Assembly (NCBI RefSeq): GCF_947507565.1
Contig: NC_089176.1
Location: forward strand, 744,001 to 808,000
Length of the DNA: 64,000 nt
Direction: 5' to 3'
Origin: Oscarella lobularis
Taxonomy: Eukaryota; Porifera; Homoscleromorpha; Homosclerophorida; Oscarellidae
A program made the position numbers and the translations under genes. Each line of letters begins with the position of its first letter. Within the stretch, counting starts at the first letter, position 1. Of the stretch, positions 32,807 through 44,700 are shown piece by piece. Below the pieces are notes generated by a model. It was given only the letters and a program-made list of their open reading frames with translations, was not told where the DNA came from and ran no database searches.

Positions 32807-33685
32807 ATGTCGGGAAAATGGCAGTTTCTGCTTCTTTTAGGACTCTGTCTCGTCGCCATGGCTGTCTATAAAACGTACTGGAAACGCCAAAAAGCTCCAC
32901 AAGGAGAGAAACAAAGCAGCGCAATCGAAAGAGCTCAGCCACCTGAGAAACAAAGTACGGAAGAAACATCTCTCCAACACGGCGACAACAGAGCATCGCC
33001 AATCAATACCCTCGTTCCCTGCTCGTCTGTAGAGAATTCTAAATCGGCGAAAGCGATCATAGAAACGGGTAGATCCTCTACAAACATTTTCTATCGTCGA
33101 TCGCGTCCGGTCGAGCGAGAGCCTCTCGCTATTCGTCTCGTTCTCTTGCACGGCGCGCGATTCACGTCGGAAACGTGGCTAAACCTAGGCACGCTTCGAC
33201 GTCTCGCCTGTCTCGGCTACGAAACGTTCGCGTTCGATTTACCCGGCTTCGGCGAGAGCTCCGAATCGAAATCGAGCGAGAAAACGTTGCTGGGGTCGTT
33301 GGTCGACGAATTCGAATGGGATCGCTTCGTAATCGTTTCTCCTTCGATGAGTGGACGTTATGCGTTGCCCTACGTCCTGTCGCCTCCAGCGTCGCGGTCC
33401 GGCCTCGTTGCCTATGTTCCTATAGCTCCCGTCGTTGATCAGTCGTACGACTCCGATCGACTCCTCAGGTCGATTGATGTAAAGGTTTTTCAAATTCGCG
33501 GGGAAAATGACGAGAGCATTGGGAGGAAGGCCGCTGAAGTTTTGTCTCGTGTGCCTGGATATGAAGAGTACGTGATGAAGGATAGTGGTCACGCGTGCTA
33601 TCTTGATCATCCCGACGTGTTTCATGAAGAGATTGTCAAAATTTTGAACAGTCTAGATAAAGGAAAAGTGACTTTTAGTAGATAA
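32807..33685 (+). CDS. ABHD14A: ABHD14-type alpha/beta hydrolase with N-terminal membrane anchor
   Basis: A single-exon frame of 292 residues. Residues 1-22 form a hydrophobic anchor (FLLLLGLCLVAMAVY) followed by basic residues and a Ser/Gln-rich spacer to about 100. The rest matches the ABHD14 family: RLVLLHGARFTSETW (oxyanion region), GTLRRLACLGYETFAFDLPG with FGESS, VIVSPSMSGRYALPYVL containing the nucleophile serine (SMSG in place of GxSxG, as in human ABHD14, which has SLSG), YVPIAP, the GENDE acid region and DSGHACYLDHPDVFH with the catalytic histidine. Human ABHD14A has a membrane anchor while ABHD14B is soluble and has been described as a lysine deacetylase; the anchor favours ABHD14A-like topology. 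It lacks introns while most neighbours have many. Confidence 0.88.
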   Translation: MSGKWQFLLLLGLCLVAMAVYKTYWKRQKAPQGEKQSSAIERAQPPEKQSTEETSLQHGDNRASPINTLVPCSSVENSKSAKAIIETGRSSTNIFYRRSRPVEREPLAIRLVLLHGARFTSETWLNLGTLRRLACLGYETFAFDLPGFGESSESKSSEKTLLGSLVDEFEWDRFVIVSPSMSGRYALPYVLSPPASRSGLVAYVPIAPVVDQSYDSDRLLRSIDVKVFQIRGENDESIGRKAAEVLSRVPGYEEYVMKDSGHACYLDHPDVFHEEIVKILNSLDKGKVTFSR

Positions 33686-33928
33686 TTTTTAGATTAGACC
33701 ATTTACTCTTCTATATCTAAACATCTTACTCAAAACTGCAGCACAAGATGAGACAGCTTGCTGCCTCAGGTTGCCAACCGTCGGCTGCATACAATGCACG
33801 TTTATTATTCATACATAAACACAAGCGCGCAGGCAAATAGATATACCATGTATGTACATTTGGACAAAAGATTTATATTGTAACAGAAGTGTACGCACAT
33901 TGGAGATCATCACATCAAAGATGAGACT

Positions 33929-36900
33929 CTAATTAGCCGTCGATTCTACGGAAAAAGACACGCAATGCCTTGTTACAAGATGAATGACGTGGTATGATGA
34001 ACTAACCTCTGCATTTCTTCTGGTACGAGGGAAGAGTTGTATTCAGGTACTGGGTCACGTCTCCGTACGTAAAATGCCACGAGCCGTGGCACGTATCCAG
34101 CGTTTTCTTGAGGCACTGGCGTCTTGAAAGCTCCATCGCGCAGTCCATTGTCTCGCCGTCCGCTGGTGACGGGAAGGCGACGAAGCAGTTTGAGACGCCC
34201 TCTATGAAACAATCGGACGAGCAGTTTTGAGCTTCAAAAAGCGAATTGGCATATTTCAAATCATCCGACAGTATCTCGTTTGACGAAGCGGCGCAGTGAG
34301 TAGTGCTAAATATGACGCAGGACAAATAGCCGCACGTCTCTTGCACATCATAGAAGTCCACGTAGTTCATGCACTTTGTCACTGCACTTTTATAGCACGA
34401 ACCTATTACGGCATAGGATGTCTCATTTGTAGTTTGCTGAACATACTAATTAAATTTCTCACCGCTTTTTTGACAAAGAAATCGATTCGTCATTGCCTCT
34501 AGATGAGACTTTGCCAATGAGGCAACGTAGACGCTGTTCGGCGACGTCGAATTGAGACAAGGCGAAAGATAGGGTTCAGAGCAACTCTCAAAATTCTCCA
34601 TAGCCACGCAGTAGGCCCTGATGCTACTTTCGTAAGACGTCTAGTAGGAATGAGACGAGAAATTGACAATGCACGCTTAGAAGTTAGTTATATAGTCACT
34701 CTCACCTGAGCCTTCAATTCAAGATGCTTAGCAAAGCCTGCTTTAGCTAGCACAGTCAAGCAGCCCTCAATTTGAATCCAGTTGCACGTTTCAATGTCTA
34801 ATAGAAAAACCGAGACACGTAATTCCAAATCGTTTACACGATAAGCCTCTGGCATACGATAACAGGAAACTCACCGCAATCGTTCTCATCTATGCCATCA
34901 TTGCAATCACTGTAACCGTCGCATAAAGACCCGTGCGGTAGACAGACGACGCTGGCCCCCCAACGATTTCTACAAGCCATCTCATACGCGTTGCACCTCG
35001 CTGCAGTACAAGCAAATATATTCTCCCTCCAAAAAAAGAACGCATCATCTATGACCGTACCGTTACTGAGACACTGTTTCTTGTAGATCGTCGAGCCGAC
35101 GTACGCCGCCAAATCAATCAACCGCTTCATGACCGGATTCGTTGGCGGACAGGTTAAGGCTCTGGCATCGACGCACATTTTGAAAGCGACGGTGAGATTG
35201 CACGCGTGGTCTCGATCATTGCCATAGAGCGTCTTAATCTTCAGAAGAAAAAGGTGAGCCGCCTGTTTTTTTTCAATGTGTGTCTACTGTACGTGCGCAG
35301 ACCTGATCGGCGAATGGCGCGTTCACGTGAAGAGCTGTGCCCCCGGAAAACAAGATGCGAAGACACTCGTCTTTGGCTTTGTGTCCGCATGTAACTAAAC
35401 GTCAAATCTCTCCGTATACACGCGATCTATTTTTCGATAGATTTTCTCACTTCCGGAACACCATTCTTTGTACTCGTCACTTTCTACGGCGGTCGACAGG
35501 TGGACGATTCGACGCATCTGCTTATCGTCGGAGTACTTGCAATTGTCTCGGAGTGGCTTGAAGCACGCAGTGAATCTGCTCAAAGTAGAACACACGGTCT
35601 TGATCTGGACATTAGCTAGAGTCAGCAGCTAAAAAAGAGAGAGAAAATTCGGCCCTCTATATGTATATCCCATAGTTTTTCTCTCTCTCACCTGTTTCAG
35701 CATTGCACTGTGGTTAGTGAAGTCAGTGTTTCCAAATTCCGCGTTCAACTTGGCCCACGGTCCCACGCAAAGCGAAGTTGTCGTGCTATCGCACATGGGG
35801 AGATGTCCTGTGCAAGAGCACGCGTGAAACGAAAAGGGAAATGTTGTCGAGCTTCTTCATTACTTCTCTTCTCGACGCAAATGTTTCGATAGTGCGACGT
35901 TTTTACGTAAACCAGTGCATTTCGTTCAGCTTGCAGGCGAGAATGCTGAGGCGGACACGACTTCATCAACGTAGTGGAGCAGGACGACGAATTGGCTAGT
36001 GCTCTGCACACGACATTGGCGCCGTTCTCCGTCAAAGCTCTCAGCTGAAAGATTCGCCCACGAATTAATTAAAAAAAAAACAGAAGGTGACGTAGTCTAA
36101 GGCTTGCCTGAGCGGAATAATCCGCCGATACGCTGAGATTGAAAGGAGGGAAATTGAATTTGTTTTCATTGTGAAAAGGAGCAAAGCAATTTTTAACAGC
36201 AGTCACGTTGCAGCCTTGGGGGGGGGGGGGGGGACAAGAGATAGAATTCACCTTTGTTCTCTACGTGAGCGCGAGAATTTACTGTTGTGACACGCTCTCT
36301 CGTATTCGATTCTTCGCGTGAGTGCAACCAGGCTAAAGGCGCGATGCAGGAGAGCATCGTCGGAGTACTTGCAATCTCTCTTGATTGGGTCAAAGCACGC
36401 GACAAAGTTAGACAAAGCAGAGCACATGGTCTCCGCTTCGTCGTTTCTTTCCTTCTCTAGAGCTTTGAGCTGGAGAGCGCTTAGAGAGCTAGCCAACTTT
36501 GGGATATGTGTTACCACTACCTGCTTAGCTAGAGGCTGAGTCCAATTTATGAAGGGAAATTTGAGCCATTTGCGAAGGCAAACTTCGGCTGCTTTGCGAT
36601 CACATTGCTTCAAACGTCCTATAAGAATAAATAGGGTTTACCCTACCCTAAGCGATTCTCCTTTGTCTGACTGTTTCTTTTGATGCAGAAATCGCGATAG
36701 AAAGCGGAATTTGTGAAGGCTAGGGCACGCCGTTCGTTTTTCAAATGAACGATCTCGGCTCTGCACGTGAGATTCAAGGGAGCAAAGCACGACGCCGAAT
36801 CAAGGAGAGCCTTGCACACGCGCTCGGCACCGAATTCACTGAGCTTCAAAAGCTAAAAAACAACTATATATAGAGATCATTGCTTAGATATAATATTCAT

Positions 36901-37816
36901 CTTGCCTCGTCGGACCATTGGTCGGTCGATAGGTTGATTGGCGGGAAGACGGCCCGCCCCTGCGCGAAACCGGAAAAGCACTGCTTCGCTTCATCGACGT
37001 CACATCCTGAGGGGAGGAGGCGGAGCCGAGAGAGAAAAAATTTCTGAGAATCAGGTGAGGGTGGCCTGACGTTTTGGCAAACCCACCGCACGCGGAAACG
37101 GATTCGTCCAAGCCGTCGGCACAATCCGACAGCCCGTCGCAAAATCCTCCCCGGAGACACGTGGGACTCCAACGTCCGAGACAGGCGAGTTCCCCGGAGC
37201 GACAGACAGCTAGAAATGCACCAGACAATAATGGCGTGAGAACGAGCGTCTATATCCCGATCGAAACGCTTCCTACCGTCGCTAAAGCACTGGCTAACGT
37301 AAACAGACGAGCCGACGTAGGCGTCGATTCTTCCCACGATGTTGAGAAGGAGAGAATCGGGACGACTGCATTTCAGCGTCTCGACGCAATTGGCGAATTT
37401 GACGAGAGCGACGCAGCCGGCTTGGCGTCGATCGACGTCGAGTCGGCCGATCTGATGTTGTTTTTGATAGAATATGGCCACAGGTATGGTAGGCATCTAA
37501 GTGGCGGTAACCTGATCAGGATAGGAATGTGTCGGCGCGAGATGAATGACATCATTTCCCCCCAGCCGAGGTTCTAGAATCAGAAAGCGGCCGCACTTCT
37601 TTCGAATGATTTCGCCGCCGCAGGTTTCTGTTTCTTTTTTGGGGTCGTGCGGAAAGAAAACGAAAGGAAGACTCCCGTTTAGAAGATGCTTTCGCGCGAG
37701 TGACACGAGGTCACACCTGTTTCGGGCTCAAGTTGAGCCGGTAGAGCGACGACGGCGACGGCGACGATCGTCGTCGCAATTGCGATCGAGTTGAATCGAG
37801 ACGAGAGTTGGCGCAT
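33929..37816 (-). CDS. Secreted protein with eight cysteine-rich repeats and two LDLa modules
   Basis: The ATG at 37816 starts a signal peptide (SIAIATTIVAVAVVALPA). About 15 small exons follow. Translation gives roughly eight copies of a domain of about 100-120 residues with the pattern C-x5-C, a PPxNLS-type stretch, C-x6-C-x5-C, a helical segment, and Y-x3-C. Examples are CDVDEAKQC then VCKALLDSASCFAPLNLTC then FYRDFC; CNVTAVKNC then VCRALANSSSCSTTLMKSC then YRNIC; CDRKAAEVC then MCSALSNFVACFDPIKRDC then YERAC. LDL-receptor class A modules follow repeat 1 (CLRGGFCDGLSDCADG with LDES, about 37.1 kb) and repeat 6 (CLPHGSLCDGYSDCNDGIDE, about 34.9 kb), both keeping the calcium-binding acidic residues. 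The repeat resembles the nematode T20D4.11-like/DUF19 domain in cysteine spacing, but this needs a profile search. The last exon is uncertain: the frame stops at 34002, or splices (CAGAG|GTTAGT) to a short exon ending at 33929. No membrane helix was seen. Confidence 0.7.
36218..36233. repeat. 16-base G run acting as splice-acceptor tract
   Basis: On the coding (minus) strand this is a C run directly followed by AAG and the exon GCTGCAACGTGACTGC (CNVTAVKNC). It stands where the polypyrimidine tract of the acceptor belongs. Confidence 0.8.
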
Positions 37817-38352
37817 GGTCGCACAGTGCTGTCAATCAAAAAACTGAAAGAACGGGGGAGGGAGAGAATTAGGGAGAGGAAAATTGTGAATTGCAGGAGA
37901 CGGGGGCGCAGAATAAAACAAATCGCGATATAAAAAGGATTGAATACCCTATGTAGTACAGAAAAACAAAAAATACTGTTCAGTTGCTAGATGCCTTATC
38001 AGACATGTGCGCTCGATATCAGATGTTGTTCTACTAATCATCTTGCCTGCTTGGCTTTGCAAAAAAAAGTTGCTATCGTCCAGTGACGGACTGTGCACGA
38101 TTCTGTCGGAGTCTCAGTTGGTGGCGCGTTTTTGCTGGCGGGGCTGCAGTCCCGGCTGGCTTCTGGCTCGCTGCCGAGCGCCCATGCGGCGCCCATGCAC
38201 GCGGCGCGTGCTCAAAAGCACTGGGAATAACGAGAGCCCGCCCGCTCGTCGCCGGATGTCGGTTCTGCTAATTTTAATTTATGCCTTGATGCTCCAGGCA
38301 AAATGCCTTACGTTCACCGTAACGATAGCTACTACTGGGCCCCCCATTTTTT
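37817..38352. other. Divergent promoter region, no gene seen
   Basis: About 535 bp between the start codons of the LDLa-repeat gene and HAGH, likely holding both promoters. A purine-rich stretch lies near 37850-37885 and a short GGCGCCCATGC-type direct repeat near 38180. Frames inside are not family-like. Confidence 0.5.
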
Positions 38353-39607
38353 ATGTGGAAAAGACTATTCTCTTCGCGGTTTATACGAAGCATGAAGATC
38401 CGTCCCGTTCCCGCGTTGCAAGACAACTACATGTACCTGCTGATCGACGAGAAAACGCATAAGGCGGCCGCAATCGATCCCGTTGAACCGGAAAACGTAG
38501 CCAAAGCGATAGCGAAGATGTGCATAGCATTCCATTCCTCTGCAACAGATCATTTCGGCTGCGAAAGAAGAAGGAGTCGAAATAGGGACAGTATTGACTA
38601 CCCATCATCATTGGTAGTGCGTACATGTAACGTTTGCACGATTATCCGGGTATACAGACACTGCCAATATTTCTGACGTCATACTTGTAGCCAAATTAGT
38701 GTTGCAGCTACTAGAATGCCTGAACGGGCCGTAATCCCTCTTTCCTCATCAGGGATCACTCGGGTGGAAACGAAGCTATAGCCAAACTGATTCCCAAAGT
38801 ACCTGTATATGGTGGGGACAAGCGGATTGGAGCGTTGACGCACGAAGTGACTCACAATAGCGAATTCAAGGTGATGCAACGTCTCGTGGCATCTCATTTC
38901 ACTGTTCAATCATCTCGTTCTCCAGATTGGGTCTCTGTCAGTCCGATGTCTCTTTACGCCGTGTCACACGTCTGGCCACATATGCTACTACGTCGTGGAT
39001 GAGGAAAACGATTCGTCTGTTGTGTTCACCGGTGAAAGAATATATAATATTATTGATTGTGCTCTTATCATTGTTTTTAGGCGACACTCTTTTTCTGGGT
39101 GGATGCGGAAGATTCTTTGAGGGAACGGCCGACCAAATGCACGCGGCACTGATTGAAATTCTGGGAAAGCTTCCAATGGAAACGGTCCGGCCTGCTTTTC
39201 AAAAAAAGATATTGATACGTTTTACTAGAAAGTCTACTGTGGCCACGAATACGCTGCCAGCAATTTGAAATTTTGCTCAGTTGTCGAACCGGATAACGCG
39301 GATCTTAACGCAAAAATTGCCTGGGTCAAGGTAAAACTCCTCTCCCTCACAACTCCCTCAAAAACACGAGACTCCGTATAGGAAAAACGAGACGAGGGAC
39401 TTCCCACCGTTCCGTCGACGCTGCGCGAAGAGTTTACCTATAATTGCTTCATGAGAGTGAAGTTCGTGGTGGTATATTGACTGCAAAAATTGCTGACGGA
39501 TTTTTCTCCTCAGCGTCGATTCGGTGAAAGCCCACGTCGGAGAAAGCGATCCCGTCAAAGTGATGGAGAAACTGAGAGAAGAGAAGAACTCCTTTCGTCC
39601 CAAGTAG
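38353..39607 (+). CDS. HAGH: Hydroxyacylglutathione hydrolase (glyoxalase II)
   Basis: Glyoxalase II hydrolyses S-D-lactoylglutathione to D-lactate and glutathione, the second step of methylglyoxal detoxification. The upstream ATG at 38353 gives [13 protein letters not shown], an arginine-rich presequence, and then the in-frame ATG at 38392 begins [19 protein letters not shown], where the cytosolic form of the family starts. An intron (GTAGCC ... CAACAG) joins DPVEPEN to IISAAKEEG. The metallo-beta-lactamase motif THHHWDHSGGN is completed across the next junction. Later exons give [61 protein letters not shown] and [11 protein letters not shown], where the human protein has EEFTYNPFMRV. The stop TAG is at 39605-39607. 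All metal-binding histidines and aspartates of the family are present. Confidence 0.93.
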
Positions 39608-39704
39608 ATAGATACGTAGACGCTACGATTAGTGTTGCCACTTACTTGTCTGCTTATCATCATCGTTTTGTGATACAATACAACTGATTATACTGTGACC
39701 GTGA

Positions 39705-42700
39705 TTAGAAAAAGGTTTCCGAAGGGGCTTTCTTTGCTGCGGCTTTAGGTTCTTCTGCCTCCTCGCTTTCCGTTTTCTTTCTTGGTTTGAGTGCTATGCG
39801 AAAATCGGGTCGATCGCCGCTCGATTCGGTTGGCCTATCTTTCTTCTTCTCCAGTTCTTCGAGTGTCGATGCGTTGATTTTGCGACGTTCGAAAATGGTT
39901 TTGAATTCGTCTAGCGGGTTCGTTTTGGCGGTGGCAGAAGAGGACGTTGCTTTCGTTGTGGTCTTGTGTTTCTGGAGTCTTTCCTGCCACAACTTACGAA
40001 TAGAGACGTTACAATCGCGTCAAAATTGATGGAAACCTGTCGCTCTTTGTCTCTCTTTTCCTGCTGCAATCTCTGCTTTTCTTTAGCTGTCATTTCGTCT
40101 AGTGTACTCTACAAACAACGGAATAGCAAGGGGTTTGTTTATGAACGATTCTCGTACTTCGAAATCCGTCAGAAAGACAGTAAACGTCTCGAAAAATTCG
40201 TCGGATCTGGTCTTCGCCGGATCCTCTCCAAAAAACGACGCCGCTTTCGAAAATTCTTCATTCATCTGAGTCTGAAGAGTCAGCAGAGTGTGCATTTTGC
40301 TTGAAGCATCCGCCAGAAATGTCTAAATACACATCGTTATCACGAGAAAAGACTAAAACGTACACAGACCGTCATTGACTCTCGAAAATTATCCTTTTTA
40401 GAATCAACGTCATCTTGGGATCGGTAATTTTCAACGTGATCCGAAATCGACTGCAAAAAAATGAATTCTCGCTACGAAGTCGCAGAGTTCTTTCACTCAC
40501 TTTCAAGCCCTCCCTAAGTTCACCAACTTCAGCACCCAACGTTTTACTAGACACTGAGACGACACAACACCGGGAATTGAATGCGAGCATGAACTACAGT
40601 AAGCATTAGACCTTTAGCTGCAGACGCTGCGTGTGATAGTTCATTCTTGACTTTCAAAATTTCGGGGCAATTCGTCTGCACCGTCTTGACAACGAAATGA
40701 AGAAGAGTCGCCTTTCCGTCGCTTGTTTTTGTTGACTTCAACTGGGAAACGAAAGAAATCAAGGCTATGGAGCAGACGGAAAGGCGCCGAGTGACGTACT
40801 TTCGGTAATATTCCAATTCTAAAGCCCGCAGCTCCCGCCGTTCTTGCGTTGCCCGCATTCATGTAGTTTCCCACAGTCAAAACGATCTATAGATTTAGCA
40901 GCAATCACGTTCACTGAGTACAATAGCCAACTATGCTACCAACTTGAAGTAACTTCTTGAATTGAGCACTTTTCTGGACTTCAACCGAGGCAGCTATAAT
41001 ATTTTCAAGATCCTAGAAATAAAATTCGACGAAGTGGCAGCTCTCCCCTTTTTTGTCTTTACAGGTTTAATTTCTTCGACTTTTTCCTGAAAGTGAATAC
41101 GAAATGCCATTGCGCCTACTCGCGCTTTGTACGACGGCACAGTGCTCATCTAAAAAGACCGTTTGTTTTATTAAAACCAGAGACTTTGCCACTCACTATC
41201 ATGCTAAATCTGTCCGCCTTGCTCAGCTTCTCAACGTCTCCCTCAAATCGTTTGTAGGCGAGGATCTGTCGAACAGGATTCTGTTCCAGACTCTGTCTGA
41301 CTCGTGGATGCCTTACTTCGCTCATTTCTGGTGCGTACATTTCCATCTGCTTCAAGTGCTGCTCGGAAAACGACCGATCGTCCATCGTTAGCACCGCTTC
41401 TCTAATCTCTTCGAAAGACATTTTCAAATGTCCGATGAGAATAGCTAAAAGATGGTGTTGAAATTTGTTCAAGGAGGATAAGGCACAGTACATATATTGT
41501 AGGATTTTTTGGGATCCAGGACTTGTTTCTTAGCAACTGCAGTCCCCTTCGTTTCTATAAAAATAAAAGGTCTGATGTGGAAAAATGAGATTTTATCCTT
41601 AGAGCATACGAGAAGTCTTTCCTCCCACAGCGAACTGTTGTTTCAGTTCCAGAAACTCAATCGCACCTTCTAAGTCAGAGCTATCTATCTGCAGACAAAC
41701 TAGGCTCAACTGTTACTGTTATAGCGACCAAGTAGGCCAACCTGCGCCCACACTGTATCTTCCAGATTTCCTGGCGTCAACTTTTCCCAATTGACTTGCT
41801 TGATGCGAGCCTGACGTCCGGACGCAACCCCTCCTATAGGTGGAGGTGGAGGAATGCCACTGCCACCTCCCGGTGGAGGAGGAGGAGGAGGCGGCGGCGG
41901 CGGCGGCGGCGGCGGCACACCGGATACACCTGATGCAGAAGGCGGAGGGGGAGGAGGAGGTGGTGCCGTGACAGCGTTTGGGCCTACAACATCAGAACAT
42001 AACCCGGTGAACTTTTAATTACAAAATGCCTTCTCTTACTCGACTTGGCGTTTCGCTTTTCCGCTGATTTTGGTTCACTTTTTGCCGTCTCTTTCTCTTT
42101 AGATTCAGAATTGCCAGTGCTTCTCGTTTCGTTGACATTCGGGCTGGACTTGTAGCCGAGAAGAGAGCTAAACGACACCGCTTTTTCTTCAGGAACTTAG
42201 AGAGAAAAACAATGAAACGGCGCTCGAAGCTGTTACGACATTTACGGTACTTGCGTTTCCAAAAGCTGTCACGGGCGCTTCAGCGCAGTCAGAGTCTCCG
42301 CTAACTAGAAGAGAGACAGAGAAAAAGAATGAAAACTTTAGCAGACAACCTTACTTGTGCTAAGCCGTTCGGGTCCTCGAGAAAAACTTCCCGTTCTCGT
42401 GCGCACTTCCTCTTCGCCCGTACCTTCGCGAATTGCTCCGAGAGCTACGAAATCCAATGTTGAAAAGAGAGATTAGCGAAGAAGCTCGTACTCTGCATCC
42501 CGCCCATCCTAGCGACGCCAATTTGTCTCGATTTCATTGTCGTGGTCGTTTTCAGCGAACTGCTGCTTTGCGGAGAGAGTTTGCCCAGTTGGACGCGATA
42601 CAGAACATCTTCCACCTCTTCCCCGCCCCTCGCACTTACAACAGGCTTTTTATCATCTTCAGAGCGTAACTGCAGTTTAACCGCTACAATAGTGCCATTG

Positions 42701-44673
42701 TCTTTACCTCTGCTGCTAACGATTGCCGCGATTCTGTCAAATTCAGTCTGCTCGGTTTTCGGAAGAAGCTGACAGACGTCGTGAAGGAGGCTCAACTTCA
42801 TCTGTGTATCAAAAACGACTGCAAGAGACTCGACCAGGCGTTTCACGTCCCTTTAATTAAAGAAATACAATCTCATCGCCCGTCCTATGAAGAAGTCACC
42901 TATCGAATACCTGTTGCTATTGAACGAAGCGAGACAGACCCCGACAGATTTTCGCTCGTGAGGAGTCAACAAGGCAGCCATCTAAAAAAATCGCGTTTTC
43001 CTCCAAATATCAAATATACACTCCTCCCTCTCCGTATACTCGAGATTGAAAATCCCTCGATTGCCTTCTCGTTTTCTCTCGCTCGTCGACGATCTTGGGC
43101 TCGAGGCGTCCCACGGAAACGCTCCGCTTCGAGTGCGACGCGTCGACAAGCAAAGTCGGACGACTTCCGCTGCCCTTGAGCAGACGAACGACTTCGCCGC
43201 GCGATCTCGATCGCACGTCGATGCCGTTGATTTCGAGAATGCGATCGCCCGGCTGAATGCCGCCTTTGTGCGCGGGCGAACCTGTTACGGCTCAATAGAT
43301 TTAGAAAACGATGCCGAATTTTTCGTCTTCACCGCGATCGACTTGTTTTATGAAAACGGGCGCCGATCCGCTGAGCACGAAGCCGAATTCCTCCGATCCT
43401 TTAACAATTTTCACTGATCGAGGTCCAGTGGGAAAGTTTACGTTTGGCATGCTGCTGTAGACATTTGCATCCCTGAGTACACAGAGACGGCTTAATTAAT
43501 TAAGCGAAAAAACGGCCATTCGCGTATTTTCGTGCTTACGATTGCGAACCGAGCCCAAGACTAGGCTGCGACGACTGTCGTTTTCCCATACCTCCTTGAT
43601 TTGTAATCATAATTTCGCCGTCCATTTTTACGGCGACGTCGTAGAGAGGTTGATGGCGCGGCGGAACGAAAAGTCTATTCAAGAACGCATTGCGTCACTT
43701 AAAACTAAAGCGGAGGCCCAAAATTCGGGTCTGGGGGCCCCAATTCGAAATTAGACGGAGTCTCTTTTATTGACGCTCGGAAGGGAGGGACCTCATTGTA
43801 CCTGATCTCCTTGAGGAGGCGTCTCTCAACAGGTGTGGTCAAAATGGATATACACGCCCGCGACAGACGATCGACAGATCGATCTCTTGCGTAGTCCTTC
43901 AAAGCGAGCGTTATCAGCGTCTTCTTCTCGTCGTTTCCGTACAAATAGTAGTTCATCTGACAAAGAAAAAGATATCGAGAAAAAAGTCTCACGAACGGGT
44001 CGAGAATTTTCGGCCGACTTTTTGAAAAAACGATTTGGCCTTGTGATAGCGGTTCGAACGCGAGCTGTGCCAGCCGTCGACGCTGTCTCGCGACGTCGTA
44101 TCGAGCGACTCGATCCCGCTGGGAATGACGACGAGACGCACGGTGTCGTCGGCTTCGCGAATCAACTTCTCCACCTGCAGTTTCGTCGCATATTGAACGT
44201 CCTCGCCGTTCGCCTACAACAGAAGGGAGAAAAGAGAAAGACAAGCGACTATCACGTGCGACGAAGTTGGAAGAAGAAAACGAGGCGTTTCCACCGACTT
44301 GAAGAATCATGTCGCCCGATCGAAGCCCGGCGGCGCGTCCAGGACTGTCGACGTCGACCGAGCGCACGAATATAGGCCCGTTTCCGCGCAGCGTGAATCC
44401 GAAACCGCCGCTGGAACCGCGTCTGATCTCAATCGTGCGGACGCGCGAGATGACGGAGAGGACGGGCGGAACCCTGTCCGATTGCCGCGCTAAATCTTTC
44501 ACTTCGTCGACAGTCGACTGCTGAACGTTGCGTCCGTTCAATTCCATGATTTGATCGCCGACTTGAAGGCCGGCGCCGCGCGCCGAGCCGTCTTCGTCGA
44601 CGCAGAGAATGACGACGGGTCGGCCGCCGCCGACGCTGAAGCCGAACGACTCCGGCCAGGCGGAGTTGTTCAT
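39705..44673 (-). CDS. GRID2IP: Delphilin-like formin: PDZ x3, harmonin-homology x2, FH1, FH2
   Basis: Start ATG 44673 and stop 39707-39705. Delphilin is a formin that nucleates and elongates actin filaments and, in vertebrates, binds the glutamate receptor GluD2. PDZ1 begins WPESFGFSVGGGRPVVILCV and ends RVPPVLSVIS, matching human Delphilin PDZ1 (GWPEDFGF ... RVPPSL). A second PDZ follows at once (TIEIRRGSSGGFGFTL, GLRSGDMILQ, NGEDVQYATK). Next come a harmonin-homology helix bundle (MNYYLYGNDEKKTL ... VERRLLKEIR), another PDZ (KGSEEFGFVLSG, GGIQPGDRILEINGIDV) and a second harmonin-homology bundle (LLTPHERKS ... LVESLAVVFDTQMKL with SLLHDVCQLLP). An FH1 region has polyproline runs (about 41.7-41.98 kb). 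FH2 spans about 41.8-40.1 kb, with KQVNWEKL, MKLP-side helices, and the conserved GNYMNAGNARTAGAAGF. A basic C-terminal tail of about 90 residues ends PSETFF. Mammalian Delphilin has two PDZ domains; the second PDZ here is extra. Confidence 0.88.
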
Positions 44674-44685
44674 CTATCCTCGCTC

Positions 44686-44700
44686 GGGGGGGGGGGGGGG
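44686..44700. repeat. 15-base G run upstream of Delphilin start
   Basis: On the gene's sense strand it is a C run 13 bases before the ATG, followed by GAGGATAG. The TAG directly before the ATG could be a splice acceptor, in which case a 5' exon exists upstream. Confidence 0.85.
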
